64,000 bases of DNA from Rhizomys pruinosus (GCA_009823505.1 VZQC01000356.1:674144-738143), one strand, 5' to 3'. Positions 35,135 through 46,579 are shown, counted from the first letter of the stretch. Program-made: numbers and translations. Notes: generated from the letters alone by a model not told the origin.

Positions 35135-35995
35135 TATTTTTTTTTGTAATTTAATTTTATCGATGATGGTTTGTGCATTTCGTACATCAATTTTCCAATT
35201 CAGATCGGGCATATATTCCGCTTTCCCTCCCCCCCCCTCGCCACCCCTCCCAGATCATGTATGTCTGCATAACTGTCCTTGCATCTTTCAGTTTTTTTTT
35301 TCATTTTTTAGCTATAAGTGAATAATCCATGAGTTAAGACTCGCTGCGTGCAAAACCAATCTACAGCTGTTGTGCCCAAACTCCCTACAGCATCCCACCA
35401 TCTTAGTGGGGGGGACAGGTTGTTTTGGTTCAATCAGTTGATCAAATGATGTCCAGATACATCGCTGTAGTTTCACCGTTCACGTTCCAAATTCACAGCC
35501 TTACATTGTACACCCCCCTTCTTCTGACAGATTGTCCCATAAGGCTTAGAAAAGGGGCACGGTGGATGAGAAGTAAAACTGTCCATCTCTCTCGGAGCTG
35601 GTTGACTTGGATTCTGGTCAAATCTGGCTGTTTCCATTTCATGGGGCCTGACAGTTTTTGTTCGAGAGTAACCTTTCGCCTACTAATGAAGCACAAGAAA
35701 TTAGGATATATAGGTTATTTAAGCACCATAGCATGTGTGTCTCAATACATTAAAGGAAGGGGATGTATTGAGACCACACATGCAAGTGTACAGATGACCT
35801 CTGGAATGCCAGAGAGTGTTACCAAAAGGCCACTAACCAATAAAGCAGAATATGGGTCGCCCTGAGTCAAGCAAGACTCCACCGGTCAGCGAACCTACTA
35901 CACCTCACACTGCCTGGACAGAATACTGTGCAGCAGAGGCAGCCATATGCTGTATGCCTGTATATCCCAAATCTATTTGGCATATGTCGGCTCTC
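35135..35995 (-). repeat. 5'-inverted copy of the ~2-kb repeat with L1-like tail
   Basis: On the minus strand 35740-35135 runs toward the 3' end and finishes with the G-rich, L1-like tail (35220-35260). 35785-35995 is in the opposite sense. The switch lies at about 35740-35780, where there is a near-perfect short hairpin. It has the same general architecture as the 19101 copy. Confidence 0.8.
35731..35783. repeat. short hairpin at an inversion junction
   Basis: GCATGTGTGTCTCAATACAT (35731-35750) pairs with ATGTATTGAGACCACACATGC (35763-35783), with one extra base, around a 12-nt loop. It sits exactly where the repeat changes direction. Confidence 0.9.
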
Positions 35996-36005
35996 TTGTC
36001 TTAGG

Positions 36006-36006
<1 letters not shown>

Positions 36007-36052
<46 letters not shown>
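36007..36052. repeat. (GT)n microsatellite
   Basis: About 23 GT units. Confidence 0.98.
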
Positions 36053-36054
<2 letters not shown>

Positions 36055-36190
36055 CATTTGAAGGCCAGGGGTCAGCTCTCCACCTTAGTTTTTGAAACAG
36101 GGTGCCTAATTGAATCTGAACTTGCTCACTTGGCAGAGACAGGCTTGTTTCTCTCATGTTGGGAGTATAGGGACTTGCTCGCCAGACAGC
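36053..36190 (-). mobile_element. possible B4-type SINE fragment
   Basis: On the minus strand 'gtttcaaaaactaaggtgga' and 'ggccttcaaatgccc' run into a CA tract, as in the 3' part of B4 elements. The head is missing. Confidence 0.45.
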
Positions 36191-36204
36191 TTTTTTTTTT
36201 TTCC

Positions 36205-36492
36205 TTCTCTTTATTTTTTTAAGGGATTCTACAATATAAGAGCATAGTTGTTTTCAGATCACATTGATGTTGCTCAGTTTGCCATACAATTAGGTAATTG
36301 GTGCTAGCATCTACAGATGAGGGATACCATTCATCCTTTGTTTTTCTGGGACCGTGTTACTTCACTCAGCATGATATCTTCTAGCTCCAACCAGTTACCT
36401 GCAAAGTTCATGTTGTCATCTTTACTGCTGCATAGAACTCCATTATGTAGATGTACCACATTTTCTCTATCTACTCGTCAGTTGAGGGGCAC
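36205..36492 (-). mobile_element. L1 3' fragment with a short 3' end
   Basis: On the minus strand this gives the ORF2 tail ('aatggagttctatgcagcag', 'gcaggtaactggttgg') and then a brief 3' UTR that stops at 'gtagaatccctt' followed by an A-rich tail. A parallel fragment with the same end is at 38880-38975. Confidence 0.8.
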
Positions 36493-36497
36493 TTCTT

Positions 36498-36738
36498 TTT
36501 TTTAAATTTTTTTTTTTGTAAATGTGTGAATGTACTGTCTGCATGTAGGTTTGTGCACCCGTGTCGTGCAATGGCGCGGAGGTCAGAAGAGGGTGTCGGA
36601 TTCCCCTGGAGCTGGATTTCTCCTGGAATTGGAGTTACAGACGGTTCTTAGCCTCCATGTGGCTGCTGGGGATCGAACCTGGGTCCTCTGCAAGAGCAGT
36701 CGGTGCTCTTAAGCGCTAGGCTATCTCTCCAGCCCCTA
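36498..36738 (-). mobile_element. B2-type SINE
   Basis: Reverse B2 with T-tail, 'gaggtcagaagagggtgtcg' and the head 'ctatctctccagcccc'. It is the inner end of the right arm. Confidence 0.93.
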
Positions 36739-36739
36739 T

Positions 36740-38198
36740 ATTCCCATTACTACTATTTCCTAACTGCCTTAAGAGTAAAAGATTTCTCATAGTCTAGTCA
36801 TATAGCTATAAAGAGCAAAGTGCATATTGGGTAAAATTTATTTGGCAGGTATTCAACTCTGCCCAAGCTTTGTCCACATATTATAGTATATTTTAAGGTT
36901 TAGTGAAATATTTTGATTAGTTAAATTCAGTTGTAGGTTTTGGTGAAAATGATAATACATTTGAACTAATTGGGAATATAAAATGTTAATTTTTTAATAA
37001 TTTGTATTGAACTTCCAACAATAACTTTGGGGTTAAGGTATACAAATGGTCTCTGTATTTTTCTGAGTTATACAATATCACATTGTAACACTTTCTTTTA
37101 CTTGTAGGACAATTTAAAGGAATTAAGTTTAACTTTACTTCCAAAATAAGTAGCATACAGTCAATGATAAACAGTTTGGGTAAATTTAATGAAAACTTAC
37201 ACCTTGGCTCCTGTTTATGGGTATGTGTAATACAACTTAGGCATCTATAGGTCAAAACATAAAAATTTAAAACACAAAAAAAGGGAGGTGGGAGGTGGTG
37301 TAGTATCCCTTCTGGGATATAAATGGAAAACTCTGTGTTCCAAACCTATTGATAAATTTTCAATTTTGAGATCTTGAAACTAACAATGGGAGGAGATTTG
37401 TATGTTGTCACAGGTAAAAATACCAATCTAAATGCCTGAAAACGTACAACTTTTGGCTATGCAGGATGGACTGGGAAATGCCAGCAGAGAGGCTGACCCA
37501 TCTGAACATTAAAGAAAGTGGAACCTCAGACTGCCTGAGTCACAGACACTGAGCATCTCTCTGAATTCTATTGGGATTAACTGTTTATAATGGACCCTAA
37601 TGAAGTTTACTTTCCAGATGCTGAGAAACCTTCCTACCTCTCCCCTTTATAAGAAAAAGAAAAACATGATGGTACTGAAGTCATTCCCTAACTGTAAATT
37701 AGAGCCAACTGTTATAATGGTAATTTCTTATAAAACAGGTATAACTACCCTTTTTTAATTGACTGATAGGCATAGGAACTGTAAAAGGATAATTCTCTAT
37801 TTAGAGCCAAATTCAATAGTAAAGTCTTTATAAGCTGTGTAATTAAGCAAAATATTTTAGTACAGGAAAGCTCTGATATCAGCAATGAATTATTCTGCCT
37901 AGGAGATGTTGGCTAGGGGGATCCAAGCCCTCAAAATTAAAAAGGCCTTTTGCCTATAAATGGGATATGTGCAAGGAGAAAGGTGGTAAGTCCCTGTTGT
38001 TGAAGACCTGGTGTAAGCATGAAAAAATGTTTCGAGACATCACTTGCTAATGTACAACTGGCCTCTGAAATGCCAGAGAGCATTACCAAAGGCCACTAAA
38101 GCAATACAGCAAAATATTGGTCTCCTTGAGATAAGCAAGACTCCTCCATCAGTATCAGCTATACCTCAACTGCCTGGAGATATTGTGCAACAGTGGCA

Positions 38199-38244
<46 letters not shown>

Positions 38245-38870
38245 AAATATAATTTTCTATTAGCTCTTTCCTTGGAGGAATAACTCACAGTGGATGCCAC
38301 AAGCTTATGTCCTCTAGTGGTTAGGAGATGTTATAAGCCACAATAAGAACTTGTCACCCTTTATAGAGAAACCACAGTTTGTGGATTAGCATACCATCCA
38401 AGCATCTGTGTCTATGCTCACAGCTTAGCTTGCCATAATAATTAGTACTGCTTAAATGCCTGTACATCCAATTGCTTGTGCCTTGTTAGTAGGGTTAAAA
38501 AGGTATCACTGGATAAGCTGTCAACCCATGAAGGTGATTAACCTGAACAGACTAGAGTCCAAAATGACATCTCCAGAGAAAATAGACTGTTTTGCTTCTC
38601 ACCCACTTGTGCCCCTTTCCCAAAGTCTAGGGAACAACTTGCGGAAGTGGAGGCATGGTAGAATGTAAGGGCTGCGGAGAGATTGGGGTGAATCATGAAA
38701 CTACAGCAATATAGACTGGACTCCTATTTGATCAACATGCTTGTGCATACAAGCTTCTCCAACTGGACTATGGGAACCTTGGGTTGTTCAAAATTTGGAT
38801 ATAGATACTTGCAAATTGGTTTTACATGAATGTTACTTACATTCATTGCTTAAGCTTAATAATTTGGCTC
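36740..38870 (+). repeat. unfamiliar ~2-kb non-coding repeat, second long copy
   Basis: It is collinear with 20990-22985, with shared blocks such as 'attaagtttaactttacttcc' against 'attaagtttgcttcccaatt'. It contains a 44-bp AT tract (38201-38241) where the 20940 copy reads 'catatgtcatgtatatcc', so the tract grew after insertion. Between 37280 and 37400 it has sequence absent from the other copy. Confidence 0.78.
38201..38241. repeat. (AT)n microsatellite
   Basis: About 20 AT units within the 2-kb repeat. Confidence 0.97.
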
Positions 38871-38879
38871 ACTCCAAAA

Positions 38880-38975
38880 AAATGCACCAATTACCTAATT
38901 GTATGGCAAACTGAGTAATGTCAATGTTATCTGAAAACAACTGTACTATTATATATTGTAGAATCCCTTAAAAAA
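38880..38975 (+). mobile_element. L1 3' UTR fragment (short-end type)
   Basis: 'Caccaattacctaattgtat' to 'gtagaatccctt' followed by an A-rich stretch, parallel to the fragment at 36205-36492 but in the other orientation. Confidence 0.7.
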
Positions 38976-39140
38976 TAAACAAATAAAAGAGGGAAAAAAA
39001 GAGTAAAAGATTTCATGTGTATAACGAAAATTTCATACAAACACATCATCAAAACAACAAAAAGCCCTCCCCAGATCCACCATAGGGAAGGGATACCATA
39101 ATATACCTTAGTAAACAAGTCATAGTCAAGTGGGTTTTAC

Positions 39141-39304
39141 CTTGAATATATCTGCACTGTTGGGGTTAAACAAGTGGTACTTTCCAGAACCCAAAATGAT
39201 AGGACCTGAGCATCCTGCTTCTCCATAGACACACAGGGACACTGTGGCTGTGGTGCCAGCATTGTCAAGATCCCCAGTGACAACAGTCACCTTCCAGTCC
39301 CCAT
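39141..39304 (-). CDS. internal exon encoding the start of a PLAT/LH2 domain
   Basis: This is the best host-gene evidence in the window. On the minus strand a pyrimidine-rich acceptor (TTCTTTCTTCCTTTGCAG) precedes 164 open nucleotides, followed by a CAAG|GTAAAA donor. The upstream intron splits a codon after its first base and the downstream one lies between codons. The 54 codons read GDWKVTVVTGDLDNAGTTAT, then a stretch with VSLCVYGEAG, GPIILGSG and LFNPNSADIFK. That is the first beta strands of a PLAT (polycystin-1, lipoxygenase, alpha-toxin) lipid/protein-binding domain, with the family's V-x-TGD and GT-A-V spacing. It looks most like the serial PLAT repeats of LOXHD1-type proteins. A long isoform of the retinal RP1 locus is another thought, from memory only. 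No neighbouring exon could be found, so the gene is left unnamed. The exon is mirrored, frameshifted, at 31922-32091. Confidence 0.8.
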
Positions 39305-40487
39305 CTGCAAAGGAAGAAAGAAAAGTTAGGGATGAAAACCCATTAATATCAGGAAGATAGGAAGTCTGCTTAAATTGCTCATTTAGGAAACAAGTAGTGT
39401 GCGAAATCAAGAAGCAGTTAAATAACCACTTATTATGGCCTTCCACTTTGGAGGCTGGTATGGGAAAACGTTTTAGAAACGTTACAGAATTTTAATTACA
39501 AAAGCAAACCAGTCTCATGAGAACAATAGATATTATGAACAGAAGAGCTGCAGTGGACACAGTAAAGCCCCGCACCTGTAGTGGAAGATTGAGGAGTGAG
39601 TTTCATTATCACTGCCAAGTCTATGAGTGGGGATGAGTGGCAGGCACATCCTGATAGGCTGGCATGAAGGCAGAGAATACCCCTGTAAAGCTGGGGTTCT
39701 TGACAGCTTGGAGACTGTACCAGGAGAGCAGGAAGATGGCAAGAGACAAAAAGAAGCAAAAATGAGCTCAGATACTTTTAATGAAAAATTGCTGGATTTC
39801 TCTAGAATTAAAGCAAGCCAACAAGTGAGGAAACTGCTGTTGAATAGGGCCTGGAAGAAGGGCTGCGGCTTGGAAAGGGTGTGTGAAGAAAAGACGGACT
39901 GGACGCAGGCAAGACATGCATCACGTAAGCAGAATAGATAATGGAGCTTCCTGCTGTGGCGAGGCCTGGAATACAGAAAGGTTGAGACAGCAGAGCATGA
40001 CAGAAAACATCTTTTTAAAAGATGCCTGCACTGTTCTGGGATCAGTTTAGTTGGAAAGACAAATTGAGATGGTACTTATTTTAGCATTTTGTGAACTTCT
40101 TTGGGAAACCACACTCCACAGCAACAAGCTGTCCCCCACTCTCCAGCAGACTCTAGGTCCACACCAGACACTTGAGCACTGTAAGGATGCAGTGTAGCCT
40201 TCCGCATGTCTGCTCATCACAATCTTACCCCGTTGGGCAGGAGCAATTTAAAAATTAAAGATGTCTTTATTGACATTCCTGGAAATTCCATAACCACACG
40301 GCATTGTGTGTAAATTTTTACACTACTAATATTTAGTTAAAACCCAGCCCTATTGTGGCTATCAGAGATCTCAGTACTTCTTCCACTGAGATACTATCTT
40401 CTCCTGGAATGGTTTCTTATATTCGTCTCCCCCACCCAGATATCCACAAACATTTTTTGAAGATCTCTAGCTAGTTTAGTAAAACAT
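39305..40487 (-). other. intron sequence upstream of the PLAT exon
   Basis: No repeat is recognised. Frames such as 39496-39759 (minus) and 39627-39941 (plus) appear identically in both arms but lack domain or splice support. I see nothing functional beyond the acceptor tract at 39305-39325. Confidence 0.5.
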
Positions 40488-40640
40488 CAACAGCCCTGTG
40501 GTGGTGCATGTCTTTAATCCCAGCACTTATGTGGGCAGAGTCAGGTGGATCTCTGCAGGATCAAGGCCAGCCTAGTCTACATAGCAAGTTCAAGGCCTTC
40601 TGGGGGTTACAGGGAGACCTGTCTCAAAACAAATAGACAA
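40488..40640 (+). mobile_element. B1 SINE
   Basis: Forward B1: 'gtggtggtgcatgtctttaa', 'ggatctctgcaggatcaagg', with an A-rich end. Confidence 0.9.
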
Positions 40641-41309
40641 GCAACCAAACAAAAACCTGACATCAAGTAAGTTTCTCATAATGTTACATTTGATAAGAAA
40701 GATGGAGTGGAAGCCTCAGCACCAAGTTTCAATATATGCCAGAGCTCAGAAGGGCGAGCTATGTACCGTGTCCACCCTGAAGCCAATTCTTTTGGGAGCG
40801 TTTGCACATGTATGGGCAAATGAACCATGCAATTTTCAAGCTGTGAGCCCATTGCGAAGCCTATGATTATATTATAAACTCTTACAGAAAATCTCACACA
40901 TGGGCTTTAATGTGTAATCCTAGAAGTTAAAGAATCTGTTTCTTTTTTTAGGTTTTCTTTCTCCTGAGTCTTTATCTCCTTACCATCTGTGAAGGCCTGG
41001 GGATTTGCAACTCATACTGTCATGGGGAGAGAGACGGATATGTGTTTACACATGAGCTTGATGCTTTGGTCACTAAAATAGAGATGAATAGCAAGGAGCC
41101 ACTGGTTTATATAATTTTATATTGGAATCAGAAGGTCACCATTACATAAGCCCCAATAAAGGAATAACAAATGAAAGAGTTTTGCAGTTATTTTTCTTCT
41201 TCAAGTTTTGTTAAGCATATTTTCTTTTCTAAAACTGGACATTGTTTTTCTATCATTTCTGTGATGTACTGTTAGAATATGAATATTTCATCCCTGAAAG
41301 AATATCTCA

Positions 41310-41457
41310 TCTTGGCAGAGGCAGGCAGATCCTTGTAAGTTCAAGGCCAGCCTGGTCTACATAGAGAGTTCCAGGCCAGCTGGGGGCTGCAGGGAGACCC
41401 TGTCTCAAAAAAAAAAAAAAAAAAAATAAAATAAAAAAAAAAAAAAAAAAAAAAAAC
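41310..41457 (+). mobile_element. 5'-truncated B1 with a long A-rich tail
   Basis: It starts at 'ttggcagaggcaggcagatc' and ends in about 50 bp of A with a few T (41409-41457). Confidence 0.9.
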
Positions 41458-42249
41458 AATGTCTCATCTAAAATATAAAATAGTTAATGACATTGTGTGT
41501 GTGATGCCACACACACATTAAAATCCCTGTACTCTGTGGGCAGAGGAAGATCCTGAGTTCAATATTAGCCTGGACTGGACAATGATACACTGTTACAAGC
41601 AGTGGCAAAAGAGCATTTGTAGAAAATAACAGAGAAATTATCTGAGTCTATATTTAAAGTGAACTGTCCTGTGAAACAGTGTGTCTACAACAGGGCTAAA
41701 AATATGTTTCCAATTTTGGAAATGCTTATATATGTGTCAAAATTATGACAATTAATTTGTAATTTTCTAATTTAAATTTTCCATGTATGAAAATAATAAC
41801 ATGAGTTCAATTTATGTCTATTTGAATTTCTCTTTCATATAGCTGCTTCTCCTCAATTCCTAGGTCTCATAAAAATACTATCATCTATTAATCTCTTTAG
41901 AAAAATACTTCTGTTGTGGATTTAAAAGGCTCAGTCTTTATGTTGTGCTTACTAGTGTTCTGATGTGTTTCTGAAGCTTGCTGGCCCTGCGGGAGCCATG
42001 ATGGCGCCTCTGAGTTAAACTGCCTCATGCCAGTCTCTCGTCATTCCCTTATCCTGACACACAGCAATGCCTTGCATTTAAAGAAATCCTGATTTAGACA
42101 AACAGAATTTGAAGGGGACACAATATCCAGAAAATGTATTTTTCTTTCATGTTAAAGATACTTTAAAGGTAGTCTAGACATACTCTATGAACTGCAAATG
42201 TCCCATAAGAAATTTAAATTTCTCCTCAGTCATGAAGTGATTTTTTTTC

Positions 42250-42460
42250 CTATTTTTTATGTATATGAGTATACTGTCTGCATGTAGGTTTGTGCACCTG
42301 TGTCGTGCAATGCCGCGGAGGTCAGAAGAGGGTGTCAGCTTCCCCTGAAACTGGAGTTAAAGATGGTTCTTAGCCGCCACGTGGGTGCTAGGAATCAAAC
42401 CCGGGTCCTCTGCAAGAGCAATCGGTGCTCTTAACTGCTGAGCCATCTCTCCAGCCCCCA
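42250..42460 (-). mobile_element. B2 SINE
   Basis: Reverse B2. CATGAAGTGATTTTTT on both sides (about 42233 and 42459) is a perfect target-site duplication, so this is a young insertion. Confidence 0.96.
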
Positions 42461-42935
42461 TGAAGTGATTTTTTAACAGAAGCTTGCACTTTTACAATGA
42501 AAAGTGTGAGCTCTGCATTCAGTGGCACAAGTACTTTGCTAACAAATGGAAGTCAATATCTGTGGGTCGGCTGACTTACAGATATTAGGTGTTCATAGTT
42601 CCCATTAAATATTAAAAAGACCCTATGTGACAATGTATGTCACAAGATCAAATCAGACTTAGTGTCCTTTATAGATCTTACCTTATAACCAAGTTTATTA
42701 ATGATTCAACAGAAACATACCAGTGTTCTTCCTTTGGAGAGACTGGAGAGCATGGGGAGGCAACCCATGGCCCTTAAGTCAAACCTGACTCACCACCTGT
42801 TTTGTGATTAAAGTTTCATTGGAACAAAGCCATGCTCACTTTTTTGTGTGTTATCCATGATTCCTCTCACACTAAAATGCAGAGTTGTAATGAGGACCTA
42901 AGATGCATACCTTTGGTCCTGCATCATAGAAGTTT
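42461..42935. other. non-repetitive stretch, no gene seen
   Basis: No repeat or exon recognised. Confidence 0.4.
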
Positions 42936-43200
42936 GCTGGTGGCTGGAGAGATGGCTCAATGGTTAGGAACTTTTGCTAAATACACAATCTTGAGGACCA
43001 GAATTTGGATCTCAACACTCAAGTACAAAACTGGGTGTCCAGCAAATGCCTGTAATTCAGCTACATGGGATCTAATGCCTTCTTCTGACTTAAGTGTAGG
43101 CTTTCAATGGCACACAAACATACACATACTCTCACATGCATGCACATGGGTGTGTACATACATATACACATACATACATACACACATAAAATTTACTATC
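42936..43200 (+). mobile_element. old B2/B3-type SINE with CA/CATA-rich tail
   Basis: It begins GGCTGGAGAGATGGCTCAAT and ends in a diverged CATA/CACA tail (43125-43190). Confidence 0.8.
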
Positions 43201-43204
43201 TGTT

Positions 43205-43765
43205 TTTTAAAGTAGGCTATTTCTTCCTCTAGACCATGACTGTGCATCAAAAATGTCCTCTCTAGGCTGTGTTAGGACATGTGCTTGTTCAGATTAAATG
43301 TTCAGGATTGGTCAGGATTTAAGAAATAGTATTAAGTGCTATTGCATTTCAATAATGGCCTCATCAATCCATAAGTACTAGGTTTATCTACAATGACCAC
43401 CCTACACAGACTACACACATTCTCTAGTGGCAGATTACATTATTCATAAATGTCTGTTATCTCCCAACCACTTACTATTTTTCAAGATGGTCATTTAACT
43501 CGGTGTACTAAGAGGCGGAACCTACTTCTCTCATGTAAGTGGGACAGACCCCTTGGACAGTAAAATTCTATAGAACCAATGTTCTTGGAGGCTAAGGTTA
43601 CCTGGGTTTGTAAGAAGTCTCTCTCTGAAAGCAAGTTCTGCTAGACTCCTGTAATCTGGCTGGGCAAACTCCCCCAGCAGGAAGATGAGCCTCCTAAACT
43701 GGCAGTTCCAGCTGAGCCCTCAGCTTCACCTACAGGCAGCATGTTCAGGGAATCACCAAAACCCA
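43205..43765. other. non-repetitive stretch, no gene seen
   Basis: Nothing recognised in either strand. Confidence 0.4.
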
Positions 43766-43987
43766 ATTGTCATAGTTACTTTCTATTGCTGTGATAAAAA
43801 CACCGACAATAATCAATTTGAAGAGGAAAGGGTTTATTTTATCTTACATCTCCTAGGTCCCAGTTCATCACTGAAGGAGGTTCCAGCAGGAGCTAGGTCA
43901 GGAGCCTGAAGGAAGGCGATGAAGCACAGAGACGGGACAAGGCTGCCTATTTACTGCCTTGTTTTGGCCTCTGCTCAGTCTGCTTTC

Positions 43988-44258
43988 TTATTTTTTATTT
44001 TATTTATTTTATTTATTTTTTAATTTTATTTATTTCTGTATGTGTATCAATGTACTGTCTGCATGCAGGTCTGTGCACCCGTGTCGTGCAATGCCGCGGA
44101 GGTCAGAAGAGGGTGTCGGATTCCCCTGGAACTGGAATTCTCCTGGAATTGGAGCTTCAGACAGTTCTCAGCCGCCATGTGGGTGCTGGGGATCGAACCC
44201 GGGTCCTCTGCAAGAGTGGTCGGCGCTCTTAACCGCTAGGCCATCTCTCCAGCCCTAT
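43988..44258 (-). mobile_element. B2 SINE, first of a nested pair
   Basis: Reverse B2 with a T-rich/TTTA tail, 'gcaatgccgcggaggtcaga' and 'aggccatctctccagccc'. CAGTCTGCTTTCTTA flanks the pair (43975 and 44461). Confidence 0.95.
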
Positions 44259-44459
44259 TTTATTTATTTTTTGTGTGTATGAATGTACTGTCTGCATGTA
44301 GGTTTGTGCACCTGTGTCATGCAATGCTTCGGAGGTCAGAAGAGGGCGTCGGATTCCCCTGGAACTGGATTTAAAGATGGTTGTGGGTGCTGGAGATCGA
44401 ACCCAGGTCCTCTGCAAGAGCAGTTGGTGCTCTTAACCACTAGTCCATCTCTCCAGCCC
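44259..44459 (-). mobile_element. B2 SINE, second of a nested pair
   Basis: A second reverse B2 with its own tail, placed directly after the first inside the same outer target-site duplication. One copy evidently landed in or next to the tail of the other. Confidence 0.95.
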
Positions 44460-45525
44460 CCAGTCTGCTTTCTTATACCAAGGGGTGGCACAGCCCACAT
44501 TGGGCGGGGCCTCCCACGTCACTCACCAGTCAAGAAAATGCCCCACAGACATGGCCACAGGCCAGCCCAATGGAGGGAAGTCTTCAAATTGAGATTCCCT
44601 CTACCCAAGTGTGTCAGGTTGGCAATTAAAGACATCCTTAACAATCAGCCCCTTGTCAACTTGACACACGAGCATATCACTATTAAACATAACCTTTCCC
44701 CAAGGTATGATGTTACATTAACATCACACTACCAACAGTACAACTTTAAAATTCCCACGCTCTTTCAAAAATTCAAACACTTTAAAAGTTCAAAATCTCT
44801 TTAAAAGTTTCTTCATTATGGCCTCCTGTAAAATCCAAAACAAATTATATACTGTCTTATTTCAAAAGAGAAGAACTGGACACACTTAAGTAAAACCAAA
44901 GTCCAGCAATGTAACTCAGTGTTGGACATCTGGGCTTCACATGTGACCTTCTGAGCTCCTAAGAGCTTTAACAGCCTCACTTCTCTGGCTCTGCCATCCA
45001 CAGCACGTGAAGTTTGTCTCATAGGCTTAGGCCAGCTCCACTCCACTGCTGCTGCTTAGCCCGTGGTCCTGGCCTCTCCCATACGCTGGGCTCTCCATTG
45101 CAGCGCAAGTTGCACCTTCGCAAATGGCCTCTTCTTGCCTCTCAGGGTGCCAAGCCTCAGATTCTCTCCATGGCCCCATTCAATCAGGGATTCTTCACTG
45201 CTACTGAGGCCGCTTCTTCACCACTGACTCCCCAAGCTCCTCGTGGCACAAAGCCTCATAGTCTCTTCACGACCCTCTCACACCTTCATTGTCAGTACCA
45301 CCTGGGATACGCTTATTCGTTGCCAAGTTCTGTCCCAGTTTGATGTGCAGCCTTGGTCCCCTCTGGCCTACAGCTTCTGTGTGCTGACCCTGAGGAAATA
45401 CTTCACAGAAGATTTCACTTAATGCTGATCTTGTGTTCCTCAACTGGTTTTTCAGACCCACCTGTCCAGCATCCATTATCCTGGTAAAGTTCATAAGGTT
45501 TCAGTTCCAAAAAATTTTAATTTGG

Positions 45526-45730
45526 GGCTAGAGAGATGGCTCAGCAGTTAAGAGCACTGGCTGCTCTTGCAAAGAAACTGCGTTCAGTTCCCAGCATCTA
45601 TGTGGCGACTAACAACCATCCTTAACTCCAGCTCCAGGGGATCTAACACCCTCTTTTGACCTCTGTAGGCACTGCACAACATCATTGTACTTACATACAT
45701 GCAAAAATAAAAACAAATAAAATGTAAAAG
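45526..45730 (+). mobile_element. B2 SINE
   Basis: Forward B2: GGGGCTAGAGAGATGGCTCA, 'ttcagttcccagcatctatg', A-rich end at about 45700-45730. Confidence 0.93.
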
Positions 45731-46579
45731 TATCAATTCAAAATAATCACACAGACAGCCCTGATAGAGACTTTTGCTTTCCTTTGCAGCTTTAAAAGCC
45801 AGGCCTCTACAATCTACATTGTTATTAACATTCTTACTTTCAAGGCTCCCACAGATCAGCCTATTAAGTTCTAAGCACTCAAAGGCTTTTCCAGCCCAAA
45901 GCTGCAGATGGCTCCACATCTTCCCCAAAACAACATGGTCAGGTCTGTCAAAGCAATAGTCCACTCTCTGCCCAGTTTGCTTCTCTATTTCTGTGATGAA
46001 AATCACTGACCTAAACAATTTAGGGAGGAAATGGTATATTTTCTTTTACATCTCCTAGGTCACAGTTCATCACTGAATTCATCAGGGCAGGAATTCAGCA
46101 CTGGAATCTTGAAGCAGGAACTGAAGGATAGGCATGGGAAAATGCAACTTAATGACTTTCCCTGCTCAACCTGCTTTCTTATAGAATACAGTAGCACCCG
46201 TCCATGGGTGGCAACCCCCACAGTGGGCTGGGCCCTTACATATCACTCAACAATCAGGAAAATGCCCTTGGCCAATGGGCACTTGGCCACAGGCCAATCC
46301 AATGGAAGAAGTCCCTCAACTGAGGTTCCCTCTTCTCAGGTATGTCCAGATGACACCCGATGCTATCCAGCACACAACTGCAGTGCTACTCAGCTGAAAT
46401 TGCTGAAAGGCCCCAACAATGATTGCCTAGCTGAACATCATCCTCCTACTGAAAGGTGAAAGATGCTCTATAATTTAAGCCACCAAGTGTTGGGGTGATT
46501 TCTCCCACAACTGCTGTCAGAAGCATCTCCCAGAATAAGCCTCTCCATTATCTTCCTTTGTTTATATCCCCTGTCCTTT

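Larger units (their letters stand above)
36498..42019 (+). repeat. right arm of the large inverted repeat (clean copy)
   Basis: It holds a B2, the ~2-kb repeat, an L1 3' fragment, the PLAT exon, intron sequence and two B1s. Its reading is regular: the exon is open, B1s are near consensus and the AT tract is pure. After 42019 the sequence continues normally into 'ctgcctcatgcc', whereas the left arm stops at an N. This is therefore the arm to trust. Confidence 0.9.
43770..46360 (-). mobile_element. LTR-type rodent repeat with two terminal copies and an internal part
   Basis: A block of about 430 bp ('ttctattgctgtgataaaaa' through 'gattccctctacccaagtgt') occurs at 43770-44610 (split by two B2s) and again at 45970-46340. 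An internal part lies between them (44640-45960), itself carrying a B2. Two end copies around an internal region fit an LTR element. The AATAAA-bearing sense strand is the minus strand. The family name is uncertain. Confidence 0.6.

Noticed and set aside
40980..41090. Exon-like segment with 'ctattttag' and 'gatggtaagg' signals on the minus strand (mirrored near 30135-30230)
   Set aside because: All three minus-strand frames contain stops between the putative splice sites.
44042..44417. Frames reading MYCLHAGLCTRVVQCRGGQ, seen at many places
   Set aside because: They are antisense translations of B2 SINEs and recur at every B2.
45526..45600. tRNA-like A-box/B-box signals
   Set aside because: They belong to B2 SINE heads. 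No intact tRNA cloverleaf was recognised.
43770..46360. Processed pseudogene interpretation for the GC-richer part near 45000-45300
   Set aside because: It lies between two copies of the same terminal repeat and matches a common rodent interspersed repeat pattern.
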